Assembly (NCBI RefSeq): GCF_014654615.1
Contig: NZ_BNBB01000010.1
Span: 154,211 to 218,210 of the forward strand
Reading direction: 5' to 3'
Origin: Streptosporangium violaceochromogenes
GTDB lineage: Bacteria > Actinomycetota > Actinomycetes > Streptosporangiales > Streptosporangiaceae
Length of the DNA: 64,000 bases
In this document: positions 51,634-60,472 of the stretch, piece by piece
Position numbering within the stretch: the stretch's first letter is position 1
How the letters are laid out: each line of letters opens with the position of its first letter
Translations under genes and position numbers: made by a program
Notes under the pieces: model-generated
Told to the model about the DNA's origin: nothing
Database searches by the model: none
Seen by the model: only the letters and a program-made list of their open reading frames with translations

Positions 51634-52785
51634 TCACCTCCCGCCGGGAACGACGAAGCCCTGGGGCGCCACCTTCCACCTGTGGTTCTCGACCGTGACG
51701 AACCGGCTGCCCCGGATCGGGCTGTGCTCCTCATCGGGTCCGAACACCCACGGGTTCGCCGCCATCGGGTAGTGGATCGGCTCCATGGTCTTGAACGCCT
51801 GGGTCACCGACTCACGGGTGATCTCTCCCTTGATGCCCTTGAGCACCCGCACGAACAGGTCGGCCGCCATCACGGCCCCCTGGCTGAACGCCGTCCTCTT
51901 GATCGTCTTGCCGTCGACGACCTTCGCCCAGCGGTCGTTGCCCGGCAGCGTGTGGTCGGTGTACGGCTGCCACTCGGTCCCGGCGTACACCTTGACCCCC
52001 TCGGGGACGACCTCGGCGTTGGCCTCGGTGTAGGTGTGGGCGCCCATGACGAAGTCGATGTCGATCATGCCCTGGGCCTGGGCCTGGGAGAGCCAGGGGC
52101 CCGCCGTGGCGTTGTGGAGGATGGCCTGGCAGCCGGCGGCCTTGGCCGCCAGCAGGTGGGGGGTCGGGTCGCCCTCGCGGGCGGAGGTGTGCTTGACCGT
52201 GAGCCGCTTGCCGGTCAGGTCGCCCCACTCCTTGACGGCGGTGTCGACGCCGCCGCCGCTGTCGGGCAGCACGGTGTAGTACAGGCAGACCTTGTCGTGC
52301 CGCAGCGTCTCGGAGGCGTAGTAGAGCATCGCCGTGAGCAGCCTGAAGGGGCCGGGGTTGACGGGCGCGATGTTCGGGCTGGTGAAGCAGGCGAGATCCA
52401 CGCCGACGGCCGGGATGGAGACGACCCCCGTTTCGCTGTAGGTCACATGGTTGACCCCGCACTCGACCGCGCTCGACGAGCCGACGAGCGCCACGACGTC
52501 CTGGGTCTCCAGCAGCTTCAGGGCAGCCTCGGAGGCGCGGCGCGGGTCCATCGCGTCGTCCTCGCTGACGAGTTCGAGTCTGCGTCCGTTGATGCCCCCC
52601 GCCCTGTTCACCTCGTCGAAGACGGCCCTGACCGCCTGGGGGACCTCGGGGGTGCGGAACAGGCCGGTGATGCCGTTGATCGAACCGACCCTGATCGGGT
52701 CGTCGGCCTCGTCGTCGCCGGAGCAGGCGGTCGCGACCAGGACCAGCGCGGTGATCATCGCGACGCCGGTGAAAGAACGCTTCAT
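51634..52785 (-). CDS. Branched-chain-amino-acid-type ABC substrate-binding lipoprotein
   Basis: A 383-residue Peripla_BP_6 (LivJ-like) protein. Lipobox VATAC places the lipidated Cys at 21. The mature start IRVGSINGITGLFRTPEVPQA and FDEVNRAGGINGRRLELVSEDD are typical. It should bind an amino acid, amide or aromatic acid. There is no permease or ATPase gene with it, so it is an orphan or serves a transporter elsewhere. A GntR regulator gene lies upstream on the same strand. Confidence 0.88.
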   Translation of the reverse strand: MKRSFTGVAMITALVLVATACSGDDEADDPIRVGSINGITGLFRTPEVPQAVRAVFDEVNRAGGINGRRLELVSEDDAMDPRRASEAALKLLETQDVVALVGSSSAVECGVNHVTYSETGVVSIPAVGVDLACFTSPNIAPVNPGPFRLLTAMLYYASETLRHDKVCLYYTVLPDSGGGVDTAVKEWGDLTGKRLTVKHTSAREGDPTPHLLAAKAAGCQAILHNATAGPWLSQAQAQGMIDIDFVMGAHTYTEANAEVVPEGVKVYAGTEWQPYTDHTLPGNDRWAKVVDGKTIKRTAFSQGAVMAADLFVRVLKGIKGEITRESVTQAFKTMEPIHYPMAANPWVFGPDEEHSPIRGSRFVTVENHRWKVAPQGFVVPGGR

Positions 52786-52951
52786 CGCTTACTTCCTTGA
52801 GCTGGGGAGGAGGGGGCGGACGGAAGGGACACGGGGGCCGCGCCGGCGTTTGGACCGTTCCCACGACTCCCGGGGGACCGGGCGGAGCCTGTCGGCGGCC
52901 CGCCCGCTTCACCCGCCTCGGGGGCGGCGTCCGCGAATCGTATCCGATCCC

Positions 52952-52983
52952 GTGTACACCATGAGGGACAAAACGATGTACCC
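52952..52983. promoter_or_regulatory. GTGTACAC palindrome upstream of the binding-lipoprotein gene
   Basis: A perfect 8-base palindrome at 52952-52959 and a related ATGTACCC at 52976 lie about 170 bases upstream of the binding-protein start and close downstream of the gntR stop, in the least G+C-rich part of the 263-base spacer. A GntR operator is plausible. Confidence 0.4.
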
Positions 52984-53048
52984 AATGTTCCGAAGTGATG
53001 GCGAAATGTCCGCCCGACCGTCCCGGCCGGATGCGGTCGCGGTGGCCT

Positions 53049-53729
53049 TCAGGCCCCCTGGGAGACCCGCGCGGCGCGCGGCGCGTCAACGGTGGCGATC
53101 TTGTGGGCGCGGGCCACCCGCTCGATCTCCCCCGGGTCGGCGCCCCGGGCGATGAGGTCCAGCATGTGCTCGTGCTCGGCCACCGAACGACGGGCCCGGC
53201 CCGGGACGTAGATGGAGGCCGAGCGCCACATGTGGTCCAGGCGCGTCCACTCCGACTCCAGCAGGATGCCGAGGTGCCCGTCCGGGCAGTGCCGGTAGAT
53301 CGAGAAGTGGAACTCGCGGTTGAGCGAGGTGAAGGACGCCGGGTCGAACGCCTCAAGCGCCTCGGCCATCCGGGCGTTGATCTCCCTCGACGCCTCGATC
53401 TGCTCCGGCGTCATGAGCGGGGCGGAGATCGCGGTGGCGTACCCCTCCAGACGGGCCAGCACGTTGAGCGAGTGCTCCACCTCGGTCTCGTCGAAGGCGG
53501 CCACGCGGGCGCCGATGTTGCGCACGACCTCGACGAGCCCCTCCGACTGGAGCCTGCGCACCGCCTCGCGCAACGGGATCGTGCTGACCCCGGTCTCCCT
53601 GGCGAGCTGGTCCATGACCAGCCGGTAGCCGGGCCCGTAGGTGCCGTCGAGAATTCGTGAACGAAGGAGTTCGTAGCTGATCTCCGCCTTCGACTCCTTG
53701 GTCGTGGCAGGCTTCTTGACGGCTCTCAC
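53049..53729 (-). CDS. GntR-family regulator, FadR/FCD type
   Basis: A 226-residue regulator: winged HTH at ~18-80 (SYELLRSRILDGTYGPGYRLVMDQLARETGVSTIPLREAVRRLQSEGLVEV) and an FCD ligand domain with likely metal-binding residues in LNREFHFSIYRH and SVAEHEHMLDLI. ATG at 53729 is near GAGGGG. It probably controls the binding-protein gene 263 bases downstream, in response to an acid ligand. Confidence 0.9.
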   Translation of the reverse strand: MRAVKKPATTKESKAEISYELLRSRILDGTYGPGYRLVMDQLARETGVSTIPLREAVRRLQSEGLVEVVRNIGARVAAFDETEVEHSLNVLARLEGYATAISAPLMTPEQIEASREINARMAEALEAFDPASFTSLNREFHFSIYRHCPDGHLGILLESEWTRLDHMWRSASIYVPGRARRSVAEHEHMLDLIARGADPGEIERVARAHKIATVDAPRAARVSQGA

Positions 53730-54067
53730 CGGTGCCCCCTCACATCTCGGCCCTCGACCGGCGCCCCGAGCCGGCGGCCACCCCAGTAACGATCACTGCC
53801 CCAGGACTCCCAGGGCGGCACCGAGCATCTCGGCACCGGCGGACAGGCACGGGCGACCATCAGGATGGTGATCATTCCGTTCCACCCGCGAGATCGACGA
53901 TACGCCGGATTTCCCCCACCATGATGGCGTCACCTCCCGCCGCCAAGATCGGCGGGATGCCCCGTCGGCAGGTGAGACGGGCGCGGAGCCGGGGGACGGC
54001 CCCCGGTCAGCGGAAGGGCTCCGCCCTATCGCCTTGCCCCGCCGGACTGTCGGTGCCCGGCGCCACA
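53730..54067. other. Non-coding spacer with ACCATC-AG-GATGGT palindrome
   Basis: No gene seen. A 14-base palindrome at 53856-53869 and a smaller CCATGATGG near 53920 lie 130-190 bases upstream of the gntR start and might be operators. Confidence 0.35.
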
Positions 54068-54517
54068 ATGGGCGCCATGGACACCACCGGGCCCTCCAAG
54101 GCCGACGAGCCCCCCGAGGAGACCGGGGGCGCCGGGCGCGGGCACGAGGTCGCACGGACGCTGCGCGCGTTCGCGCTCCGCCTGCCCGAGTCCCGCGAAG
54201 ACCACCCGTGGGGCGAGACCGTCGTCAAGGTCAACAAGAAGATCTTCCTCTTCCTCCGCGAGACGCTCTCCGGCGGGAGCCCCCCGAAGATCACGGTTAA
54301 GCTGCCCCGGTCGAACGGCCACGCACTGGCCATGGCGGGGGCCACGCCCTCAAGCCACGGTCTCGGCAGGGCGGGCTGGGTGACGATCCCGCTGACCGGC
54401 GACCCGGCGGAGACCGAGGTGCTCCTCGACTGGGTGGAGGAGAGCTACCGCGCGGTGGCGCCCAAGAGGCTCACCGCCCTGCTCGACACCACGAACACGG
54501 AAGCATCCCCGGACTAA
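54068..54517 (+). CDS. MmcQ/YjbR-family protein
   Basis: A 149-residue protein whose core (FALRLPESREDHPWGETVVKVNKKIFLFL and GRAGWVTIPL, WVEESYRAVAPKRL) is the MmcQ/YjbR fold, a small DNA-binding-like domain of uncertain role. The first ~25 residues are a disordered acidic extension. ATG at 54068 is the longer choice; ATG at 54077 is equally possible, since neither has a clear ribosome site and the transcript may be leaderless. Confidence 0.8.
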   Translation: MGAMDTTGPSKADEPPEETGGAGRGHEVARTLRAFALRLPESREDHPWGETVVKVNKKIFLFLRETLSGGSPPKITVKLPRSNGHALAMAGATPSSHGLGRAGWVTIPLTGDPAETEVLLDWVEESYRAVAPKRLTALLDTTNTEASPD

Positions 54518-54734
54518 CCAGTGAGAACACCGCCGAGCGGGATGAACCCGATGTCGGCGTGGCGTTCACCCTTTCGCCGTGACGTATTGATCACAATAAG
54601 ACGACTCCCCCCGAAGGCGGGTTGATCGCGGACGGATCACCTCCGATCGCCAGCCCTCCGGCGTCGTCCGCGCGCCCGTCCCCGAAAGACGGCGCGTCGC
54701 CAACGGTCGGGCAGCCGCCCGGTAGGAGGAGTAC

Positions 54735-55226
54735 ATGCGTTTGCTTATAGGAGCGGGAGCGGCAGCCGCCCTCGTGCTGGGGCCGAACGTCGCCGCCGAG
54801 GCGTCCGGACCGCGGGCCATGGGCGCCGGGTGGCTCGCCGGCGACTCCGACGACTCCGACCGCAGGCACAACGTGGACGATGTGACGTCGCTCCGCGTCC
54901 TGCCCGGCCGCCCCCGTCAGGAAACCGACCTGCGCGTGATCACCCGCTGCCCCAAGGGGTCGACCGACTCGGTCACCTTCTCCAAGGCGTTCAACGACAA
55001 GGGCGTACGGCGGCACAGCACGGCGCTGGGCATCGGCCTCAACGACGAACACTTCGGGCACGACACCGAGACCGTCACGTTCGACGCCCCGCTGGGCCCG
55101 CGCCGGGTCTGGATGAAGTGCCTGAAGGTCAAGGTGGACAAGGAGACCCGGCAGAGGACGATCGAGGTGATCAGCCGCGTCCGCACCGCGATCCTGGTGC
55201 GCAAGTACGTCCCCTGGCAGATCTGA
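54735..55226 (+). CDS. Secreted protein of unknown function
   Basis: A 163-residue protein with a short Sec signal (LLIGAGAAAALVLGPNVAAEASG; cleavage probably after AEA). The mature part has two Cys (ITRCPKG and WMKCLKV) that may form a disulfide and a KAFNDKGVRRHSTALG segment. I do not recognise the family. A strong GGAGGAG precedes the ATG. It stands alone and is convergent with kynU across a very strong terminator. Confidence 0.75.
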   Translation: MRLLIGAGAAAALVLGPNVAAEASGPRAMGAGWLAGDSDDSDRRHNVDDVTSLRVLPGRPRQETDLRVITRCPKGSTDSVTFSKAFNDKGVRRHSTALGIGLNDEHFGHDTETVTFDAPLGPRRVWMKCLKVKVDKETRQRTIEVISRVRTAILVRKYVPWQI

Positions 55227-55235
55227 CGGATCCGG

Positions 55236-55275
55236 CCGCGTGCGGTCCCGGCGTCCGCGCCGGGACCGCACGCGG
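55236..55275. terminator. Bidirectional terminator, 18-bp perfect stem
   Basis: CCGCGTGCGGTCCCGGCG and its exact complement are separated by TCCG. It lies between the secreted-protein gene (ends 55226) and kynU (ends 55317 on the other strand) and is the most stable hairpin I found in the window. Confidence 0.85.
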
Positions 55276-55316
55276 GCCCCTCACGGGGCAGGCTCGCGAA
55301 AGGGGGCACCGGCCGT

Positions 55317-56537
55317 TCAGGTGACGGCCAGCCGCCGCCGATACCGCTCTTCGCGCCAGTGCCCCTTCTCCATCACCTCGCCCAGGGCCGTGGCCGCGTC
55401 GTAGACGTCCGTGAAACGGAGGTACAGCGGGGCGAAACCGAAACGGAGGGTGTCCGGCGCCCGGAAGTCGCCCAGGACGCCCAGGTCGGCCAGCGCGCGC
55501 ACGATGGGATAGCCCTCGGGGTGGGTCAGGCTGACCTGGCTTCCCCGCCTCCCGGCGTCCCGCGAGGAGAGCAGCCCAAGGCCGTACGACGCGCCGAACC
55601 CGTCGACCAGGTCGATGAAGAGCGACGTCAGCGCCACGCTCTTGTCCCGGACGGCGCCCAGGTCCACCCGCTCCCAGATGTCCAGCGCGGCGTGAAGCGG
55701 GGCGAAGGAGAGCACGTGCGGGGTGCCGACGGTGAAGCGCCGGATGCCCTCGGCGGGACGGTAGCCGGGCTCGAACGCGAACGGCGCCGCATGGCCGCAC
55801 CACCCGGTCAGCAGGTGCTCGGCCTCGGCCTGATGGCGGGGGTGGACGTAGACGAAGGCCGGGGAGCCGGGGCCGCCGTTGAGGTACTTGTAGGTGCATC
55901 CGACCGCGAAGTCGGCCCGCGACATGTCCACCGGGAAGGCGCCCACGCTGTGGCACAGGTCCCAGATCATCAGCGCGCCCGCCGCCTGGACCCGCGCGGT
56001 GACCTCGGCGGTGTCGTGGCGGTCGCCGGTACGGTAGTCGACCTCCGACATCAGCACGCACGCCACGTCGTCGTCCAGCGTCGCGTCGAGGTCTTCGAGG
56101 CGGCGGACCTCGTAGCCGTCCAGCGCCCTGACCAGCCCCTCGACCATGTAGCGGTCGGTCGGGAAGTTGGCCGGGTCGGAGACGACCACCCGCCGTCCCG
56201 GGCGCAGGCCGAGGGCGGCCGAGACGGCCTTGACGATCGCGATCGAGGTGCTCTCCCCGACCGCGATCTGACCGGGACCGACGCCGATCAGCGGGGCCAG
56301 GCGGTCTCCGGTGGTCAGCGGGAGATCGAACCAGCCGGAGGCGTTCCAGCCTCCGACCAGCCGGTCGCTCCACTCACCCATGACCCGCGCGACCGCCGCC
56401 GCGACGGTCTTCGGCGGCGCCCCGAGCGAGTTGCCCGTCAGGTAGATCGTCCCCTCGGGCAGGGCGAACTCGTCCCTGAAGTGCCCGAGGGGGTCGGCGG
56501 CGTCGAGGGCGGCGCACTCCGCGCGGCTGATGGTCAT
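55317..56537 (-). CDS. kynU: Kynureninase
   Basis: A 406-residue fold-type I PLP enzyme that cleaves kynurenine (or 3-hydroxykynurenine) to anthranilate (or 3-hydroxyanthranilate) and alanine. Family patterns: GTIYLTGNSLGAPPK, FPTDRYMVEGL, WDLCHSVGAFPV, and the PLP lysine Lys217 in CTYKYLNGGPGSPAF. ATG at 56537 has GGAGG upstream. It is encoded just after the lower meta-cleavage genes on the same strand (73 bases), pointing to tryptophan degradation. Related class V lyase EgtE is absent from the window, but this is a true kynureninase by motif. Confidence 0.93.
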   Translation of the reverse strand: MTISRAECAALDAADPLGHFRDEFALPEGTIYLTGNSLGAPPKTVAAAVARVMGEWSDRLVGGWNASGWFDLPLTTGDRLAPLIGVGPGQIAVGESTSIAIVKAVSAALGLRPGRRVVVSDPANFPTDRYMVEGLVRALDGYEVRRLEDLDATLDDDVACVLMSEVDYRTGDRHDTAEVTARVQAAGALMIWDLCHSVGAFPVDMSRADFAVGCTYKYLNGGPGSPAFVYVHPRHQAEAEHLLTGWCGHAAPFAFEPGYRPAEGIRRFTVGTPHVLSFAPLHAALDIWERVDLGAVRDKSVALTSLFIDLVDGFGASYGLGLLSSRDAGRRGSQVSLTHPEGYPIVRALADLGVLGDFRAPDTLRFGFAPLYLRFTDVYDAATALGEVMEKGHWREERYRRRLAVT

Positions 56538-56610
56538 GAGTCACCTCCGGGTGAGGGCCTTACCATGCCCCCTCATCATCCGGCATCGGCGCCGGACGGA
56601 ACAGCCCGGG

Positions 56611-57624
56611 TCACGCCCCCTTCCCCGCTCGCGCCAGGTCCAGCGCGATGTCCACGATCATGTCCTCCTGCCCGCCGACCATCCGGCGCCGCCCCGCCTC
56701 GGTCAGGATGGCCCGGGTGCCGACCCCGTAACGTGCCGAGGCCGCCTCGGCGTGGCGCAGGAAGCTGGAGTAGACGCCGGCGTAGCCGAGCGTCAGCGTC
56801 TCCCGGTCCACCCGCACCGGCCGGTCCTGCAACGGCCTGATCAGGTCGTCGGCCGCGTCCATCAGGGCGTTCAGGTCGCACCCGTGCTCCCAGCCCATCA
56901 GGTCGGCCACCGCGACGAACGCCTCGATCGGGCAGTTGCCCGCGCCCGCGCCCATCCCGGCCAGGGAGGCGTCCACCCGGAAGGTGCCGTTCTCCACCGC
57001 CACCACCGAGTTGGCCACCCCCAGCCCCAGGTTGTGATGGGCGTGCACACCGATCTCGGTGCCCTCGTCGAGCACCGCCCGGTAAGCCCTGACCCGCTCC
57101 CGCATGCCGTCCATGGTCAGCCTGCCGCCGGAGTCGGTCACATAGACGCAGTGCGCGCCGTAGGACTCCATGAGCTTGGCCTGCCGCGCCAGCTCGGCGG
57201 ACGGCGCCATGTGGGACATCATCAGAAACCCCGCCACGTCCATGCCCAGCTCGCGGGCGGTGGCGATGTGCTGGGCGGAGATGTCGGCCTCGGTGCAGTG
57301 CGTGGCGACCCGTACCGAGGTCACGCCGAGCGCGTGGGCCCGCCGCAGGTCGCGGACGGTGCCGATCCCGGGAAGCAGCAGCGTGGTCAGCCGCGCCCGC
57401 CGTACGGCCCCCGCGACCGCCTCGATCCACTCGTCGTCGGAGTGCGCGCCCGCGCCGTAGGTGAAACTGCCGCCGGCCAGGCCGTCCCCGTGGGCGATCT
57501 CGATGGCCGCCACCCCCGCGGCGTCCAGCGCCGCGGCGATCCCGGCGGCCTGGGCGGTGGTGTAGCGGTGCCGGACGGCGTGCATGCCGTCCCGCAGCGT
57601 CACGTCCTGAACGTAGACCCTCAC
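56611..57624 (-). CDS. 4-Hydroxy-2-oxovalerate aldolase
   Basis: A 337-residue DmpG/BphI-type aldolase (HMGL-like TIM barrel) giving pyruvate and acetaldehyde. Seen: [15 protein letters not shown] with the metal-binding Asp and catalytic His, [19 protein letters not shown], and [13 protein letters not shown] with the metal His pair. GTG or ATG at 57624 overlaps the aldehyde dehydrogenase stop by 4 bases, consistent with the known channelling complex of the two enzymes. Confidence 0.94.
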   Translation of the reverse strand: MRVYVQDVTLRDGMHAVRHRYTTAQAAGIAAALDAAGVAAIEIAHGDGLAGGSFTYGAGAHSDDEWIEAVAGAVRRARLTTLLLPGIGTVRDLRRAHALGVTSVRVATHCTEADISAQHIATARELGMDVAGFLMMSHMAPSAELARQAKLMESYGAHCVYVTDSGGRLTMDGMRERVRAYRAVLDEGTEIGVHAHHNLGLGVANSVVAVENGTFRVDASLAGMGAGAGNCPIEAFVAVADLMGWEHGCDLNALMDAADDLIRPLQDRPVRVDRETLTLGYAGVYSSFLRHAEAASARYGVGTRAILTEAGRRRMVGGQEDMIVDIALDLARAGKGA

Positions 57625-58589
57625 GCCCCCACCTCCATCGGCGTCTCCGCCAGCCGCTCGGCGGTACGCAGGGCGGCCGAGGTCATGATGTCCAGGTTGC
57701 CGGCGTAGGAGGGCAGGTAGTGGGCCGCGCCCTCCACCTCCAGGAAGACGCTCACCTTGACGCCGCCGTCCCGCTCCCCGGTCGGCAGCGGCTCCCCTGC
57801 CGGAATCCGGTCGAACTGCACGTCCTGCTTGAGGCGGTACCCGGGAACGTAGCCGCGGACCCGCTCCGCCATCTCCCTGACGGCCCGCTCCACCTCGGCC
57901 TCGTCGCAGTCGCCGACGAGGCAGTAGACCGTGTCCCGCATGATCAACGGCGGCTCGGCCGGGTTGAGCACGATGATCGCCTTACCGGCGGCGGCCCCGC
58001 CCACCTCCTCGATCGCCCGCGCGGTCGTCTCGGTGAACTCGTCGATGTTGGCGCGGGTGCCGGGCCCGGCGGACCGGGAGGAGATCGAGGCGACGATCTC
58101 GGCGTAGCGCACCGGCGTCCGGGAGGCCACGGCCGCCACGATCGGGATCGTCGCCTGCCCACCGCAGGTGACCATGTTGAGGTTCGGCGCGCCGAGATGG
58201 GCGTCCAGGTTCACCGGCGGCACCACGTACGGCCCGACGGCGGCGGGGGTCAGGTCGATCACCCGCTTGCCGTGCGCCCGCAGCACCCGGTCGTTGTGCC
58301 GGTGCGCCCCGGCCGAGGTCGCGTCGAGCACGATGTCCGTCTCCGCGAAGCCGGGCAGCGCCACCAGCCCCTCCACCCCCTCGTGAGTGGTCGCCACCCC
58401 GCGCCGCCGGGCGCGGGCGAGACCGTCGGAGCCGGGATCGATGCCCGCCATCGCGACGACCTCGACCCGCTTCGACAGCAGCGCCTTGAACATCAGGTCG
58501 GTGCCGATGTTCCCGGAGCCGATGATCGCGATCTTCGCCGGCCCCGCGCCCCCTCCCGTCCGGGCCACGCCGATTCCATCCGCATTCAT
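57621..58589 (-). CDS. Acetaldehyde dehydrogenase (acylating)
   Basis: A 322-residue DmpF/BphJ-type enzyme converting acetaldehyde, NAD and CoA to acetyl-CoA. The NAD motif is [18 protein letters not shown], and the catalytic thiol is Cys142 in [12 protein letters not shown]. It forms a complex with the aldolase encoded next. ATGA overlap with the upstream hydratase gene. Confidence 0.95.
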   Translation of the reverse strand: MNADGIGVARTGGGAGPAKIAIIGSGNIGTDLMFKALLSKRVEVVAMAGIDPGSDGLARARRRGVATTHEGVEGLVALPGFAETDIVLDATSAGAHRHNDRVLRAHGKRVIDLTPAAVGPYVVPPVNLDAHLGAPNLNMVTCGGQATIPIVAAVASRTPVRYAEIVASISSRSAGPGTRANIDEFTETTARAIEEVGGAAAGKAIIVLNPAEPPLIMRDTVYCLVGDCDEAEVERAVREMAERVRGYVPGYRLKQDVQFDRIPAGEPLPTGERDGGVKVSVFLEVEGAAHYLPSYAGNLDIMTSAALRTAERLAETPMEVGA

Positions 58590-59383
58590 GAGAAGACCGC
58601 CCTTACCGATCCGACACCGTTGATGTGGGCCTCGAACACATCCCCCGCCGCGACGGGGACCATCGGCCCGAGCGCCCCCGTCAGCACGATGTCCCCGGCA
58701 CGCAGCGGGAAGTCCCCGCCGCCCAACGCGTCGGCCAGCCAGACGGCGGCGTTGAGCGGGTGCCCCAGGCAGGCCGTGCCCGTGCCGGTGGAGACCTCCC
58801 GGCCGCGCAGGTTCATGGTCATCCCGGCCAGGCGCAGATCCAGGCCGTACAGGCCGACCGGCGTGTTACCCAGGACGAACGCCCCGCTGGAGGCGTTGTC
58901 GGCGACGGTGTCCACGAGCGTGATGTCCCACCCCGCGACCCGGCTGTCCACGATCTCGATCGCCGGTAGCGCGAAGTCCGTCGCCCGGATGACATCGGCC
59001 ACCGTGAACGGGCCGCCCACCAGGTCTCCTTTGAGAACCAGGGCGACCTCGGCCTCGGCCCTGGGCTGCAGGAAACGGCCGGCCGGAACGGGCAGGCCGT
59101 CCAGGCAGGCCATGTCCGCGAACAGCATGCCGAAGTCCGGGCGGTCCACGCCGAGCTGGCGCTGGACCGCCGGGGAGGTCAGGCCGATCTTCCGTCCGAC
59201 CGGCCGCCGCCCCTCCTCCAGCGCCCGCCTGGTGTTGATCTCCTGTACGGCGTAGCCGGCCTCGGCCGTCCCGGCGGGCAGCAGGTCCCGCACCGGCGCG
59301 CAGGGTTCGCCCTCGCGCGCCGCCTCCCGCAGCCGGTCGGCCGCCTCGGTGAACGCGTCGACGGCCTCGCTCCGCTCAGTCAT
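58586..59383 (-). CDS. 2-Keto-4-pentenoate hydratase
   Basis: A 265-residue MhpD/DmpE-family hydratase that adds water to 2-hydroxypenta-2,4-dienoate. [30 protein letters not shown] and [11 protein letters not shown] with the metal-binding Glu residues fit the hydratase rather than the decarboxylase branch. ATG at 59383 overlaps the stop of the preceding small gene. First enzyme of the lower pathway in this operon. Confidence 0.92.
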   Translation of the reverse strand: MTERSEAVDAFTEAADRLREAAREGEPCAPVRDLLPAGTAEAGYAVQEINTRRALEEGRRPVGRKIGLTSPAVQRQLGVDRPDFGMLFADMACLDGLPVPAGRFLQPRAEAEVALVLKGDLVGGPFTVADVIRATDFALPAIEIVDSRVAGWDITLVDTVADNASSGAFVLGNTPVGLYGLDLRLAGMTMNLRGREVSTGTGTACLGHPLNAAVWLADALGGGDFPLRAGDIVLTGALGPMVPVAAGDVFEAHINGVGSVRAVFS

Positions 59384-59604
59384 CCCCTGGGCTCCAGCCT
59401 GATCGTGATCGTGGTGGGTTCGGAGGGGACGGCCGGGTCCGCCTGGCGGACCTCGCGGACCCGCCGGCCGGTCACCGGACCGCGGGCGGCGAACGTCGCG
59501 CCCTCGGCGACCGGCACCGCGCCGATGAAGTGGGTCACCAGGTCGGACACGGTCTCTCCTCGCACCAGGGCCATCGCCGGCCACCGCACGGCTCCGGCCA
59601 TCAC
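59380..59604 (-). CDS. Small leading gene of the meta-cleavage operon, unknown
   Basis: A 74-codon frame ([20 protein letters not shown] start) with normal codon bias. Its middle ([20 protein letters not shown]) faintly recalls the second half of PaaI-type hot-dog thioesterases, so it may be a truncated thioesterase; I am not sure. It overlaps the hydratase gene by ATGA. The predicted promoter at 59610-59638 would start transcription at or within a base of its GTG, so the mRNA would be leaderless. Confidence 0.55.
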   Translation of the reverse strand: MMAGAVRWPAMALVRGETVSDLVTHFIGAVPVAEGATFAARGPVTGRRVREVRQADPAVPSEPTTITIRLEPRG

Positions 59605-59609
59605 CTACG

Positions 59610-59638
59610 GGTATAGGCCGTATGCCCGCCATGGACAA
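59610..59638 (-). promoter_or_regulatory. Promoter of the meta-cleavage/kynU operon
   Basis: On the minus strand TTGTCC (59638-59633) and TATACC (59615-59610) are separated by 17 bases. The expected start is near 59604, the first base of the small leading gene. A perfect palindrome (59645-59661) lies just upstream of the -35. Confidence 0.65.
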
Positions 59639-59640
59639 CA

Positions 59641-60399
59641 ATGTGTTCCGTGAAACGGAACCCCGACCGCCTCTCCGTGCTGGAGAAGTCCTGGCTCGTG
59701 CTCGACGCCTTCCGCCCCACGGGAGGCCCGCTGCGCCTGATCGAGGTCGCCTCGCGCTGCCACCTTCCCAAGACCACGGCCTTCCGCCTCCTCACCGAGC
59801 TCACCGCGATCGGCGCCATCACCCGCCGCGACGACGGCTACTACCTCGGCCGCCGCCTGTTCGAACTCGGATGCATCGTGCCTCTGGAACGCGATCTCAG
59901 ACACGCGGCGCTGCCCTTCATGCACGATCTCTACGAGGCCACCCACGAGACCGTGCACCTGGGCGTCCGCGACGGCCTCGACGTCGTCTACGTCGAGAAG
60001 ATCCGCGGCCAGGAGGCGTTCGCCCTGCCCTCCCGCGTCGGCGGGCGCCTTCCGCTGACCTGCACCGGCCTCGGCAAGGCCCTGCTCGCCTACTCCGGCC
60101 CCGACCTGATCGCCGAGACCCTCAGCCGCCCCCTGCGCCGCCTGACCCCCCACTCGATCGTGGACCCCCGGCGCCTTGAGGAGGCCATCGGCCAGATCCA
60201 GGTCTCCGGCCTGGCCTACGAGCGCGAGGAGGCTCAGCTCGGGGGCGCCTGCATCGCCGCCCCGGTGTTCGGCGACGGCGTCGCGGTGGCCGCCCTGTCG
60301 GTCTCCGTCCCCCTGGCCCGATTCCAGCCCACCCGCCTGGCACCCGTCGTCAAGGCCGCCGCCCTCGGCATCTCCCGCGCCCTCATCCGGGGCCTCTGA
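59641..60399 (+). CDS. IclR-family transcriptional regulator
   Basis: A 252-residue IclR regulator: winged HTH at ~10-70 ([36 protein letters not shown]) and an effector domain ([42 protein letters not shown]). It is divergent from the kynU/meta-cleavage operon and probably senses a pathway intermediate. ATG at 59641 and GTG at 59650 are both possible; the putative operator at 59645-59661 overlaps either start, suggesting autoregulation. Confidence 0.9.
   Translation: MCSVKRNPDRLSVLEKSWLVLDAFRPTGGPLRLIEVASRCHLPKTTAFRLLTELTAIGAITRRDDGYYLGRRLFELGCIVPLERDLRHAALPFMHDLYEATHETVHLGVRDGLDVVYVEKIRGQEAFALPSRVGGRLPLTCTGLGKALLAYSGPDLIAETLSRPLRRLTPHSIVDPRRLEEAIGQIQVSGLAYEREEAQLGGACIAAPVFGDGVAVAALSVSVPLARFQPTRLAPVVKAAALGISRALIRGL
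59645..59661. promoter_or_regulatory. Putative IclR operator
   Basis: GTTCCG-TGAAA-CGGAAC, a perfect palindrome of the length typical for IclR sites, spans the start of the iclR gene and adjoins the -35 of the divergent operon. Confidence 0.6.
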
Positions 60400-60472
60400 C
60401 CTTTCCCGATGAAGGATAACGATCCCGGCAATCGCGCGGGCACACCATGTCACGATCGGTTGATATGGCAGT

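Noticed and set aside
55317..56537. Assignment of the PLP enzyme as EgtE
   Set aside because: Motifs (GTIYLTGNSLGAPPK, TYKYLNGGPG) and neighbours fit kynureninase; it is 4 kb from egtD on the other strand.
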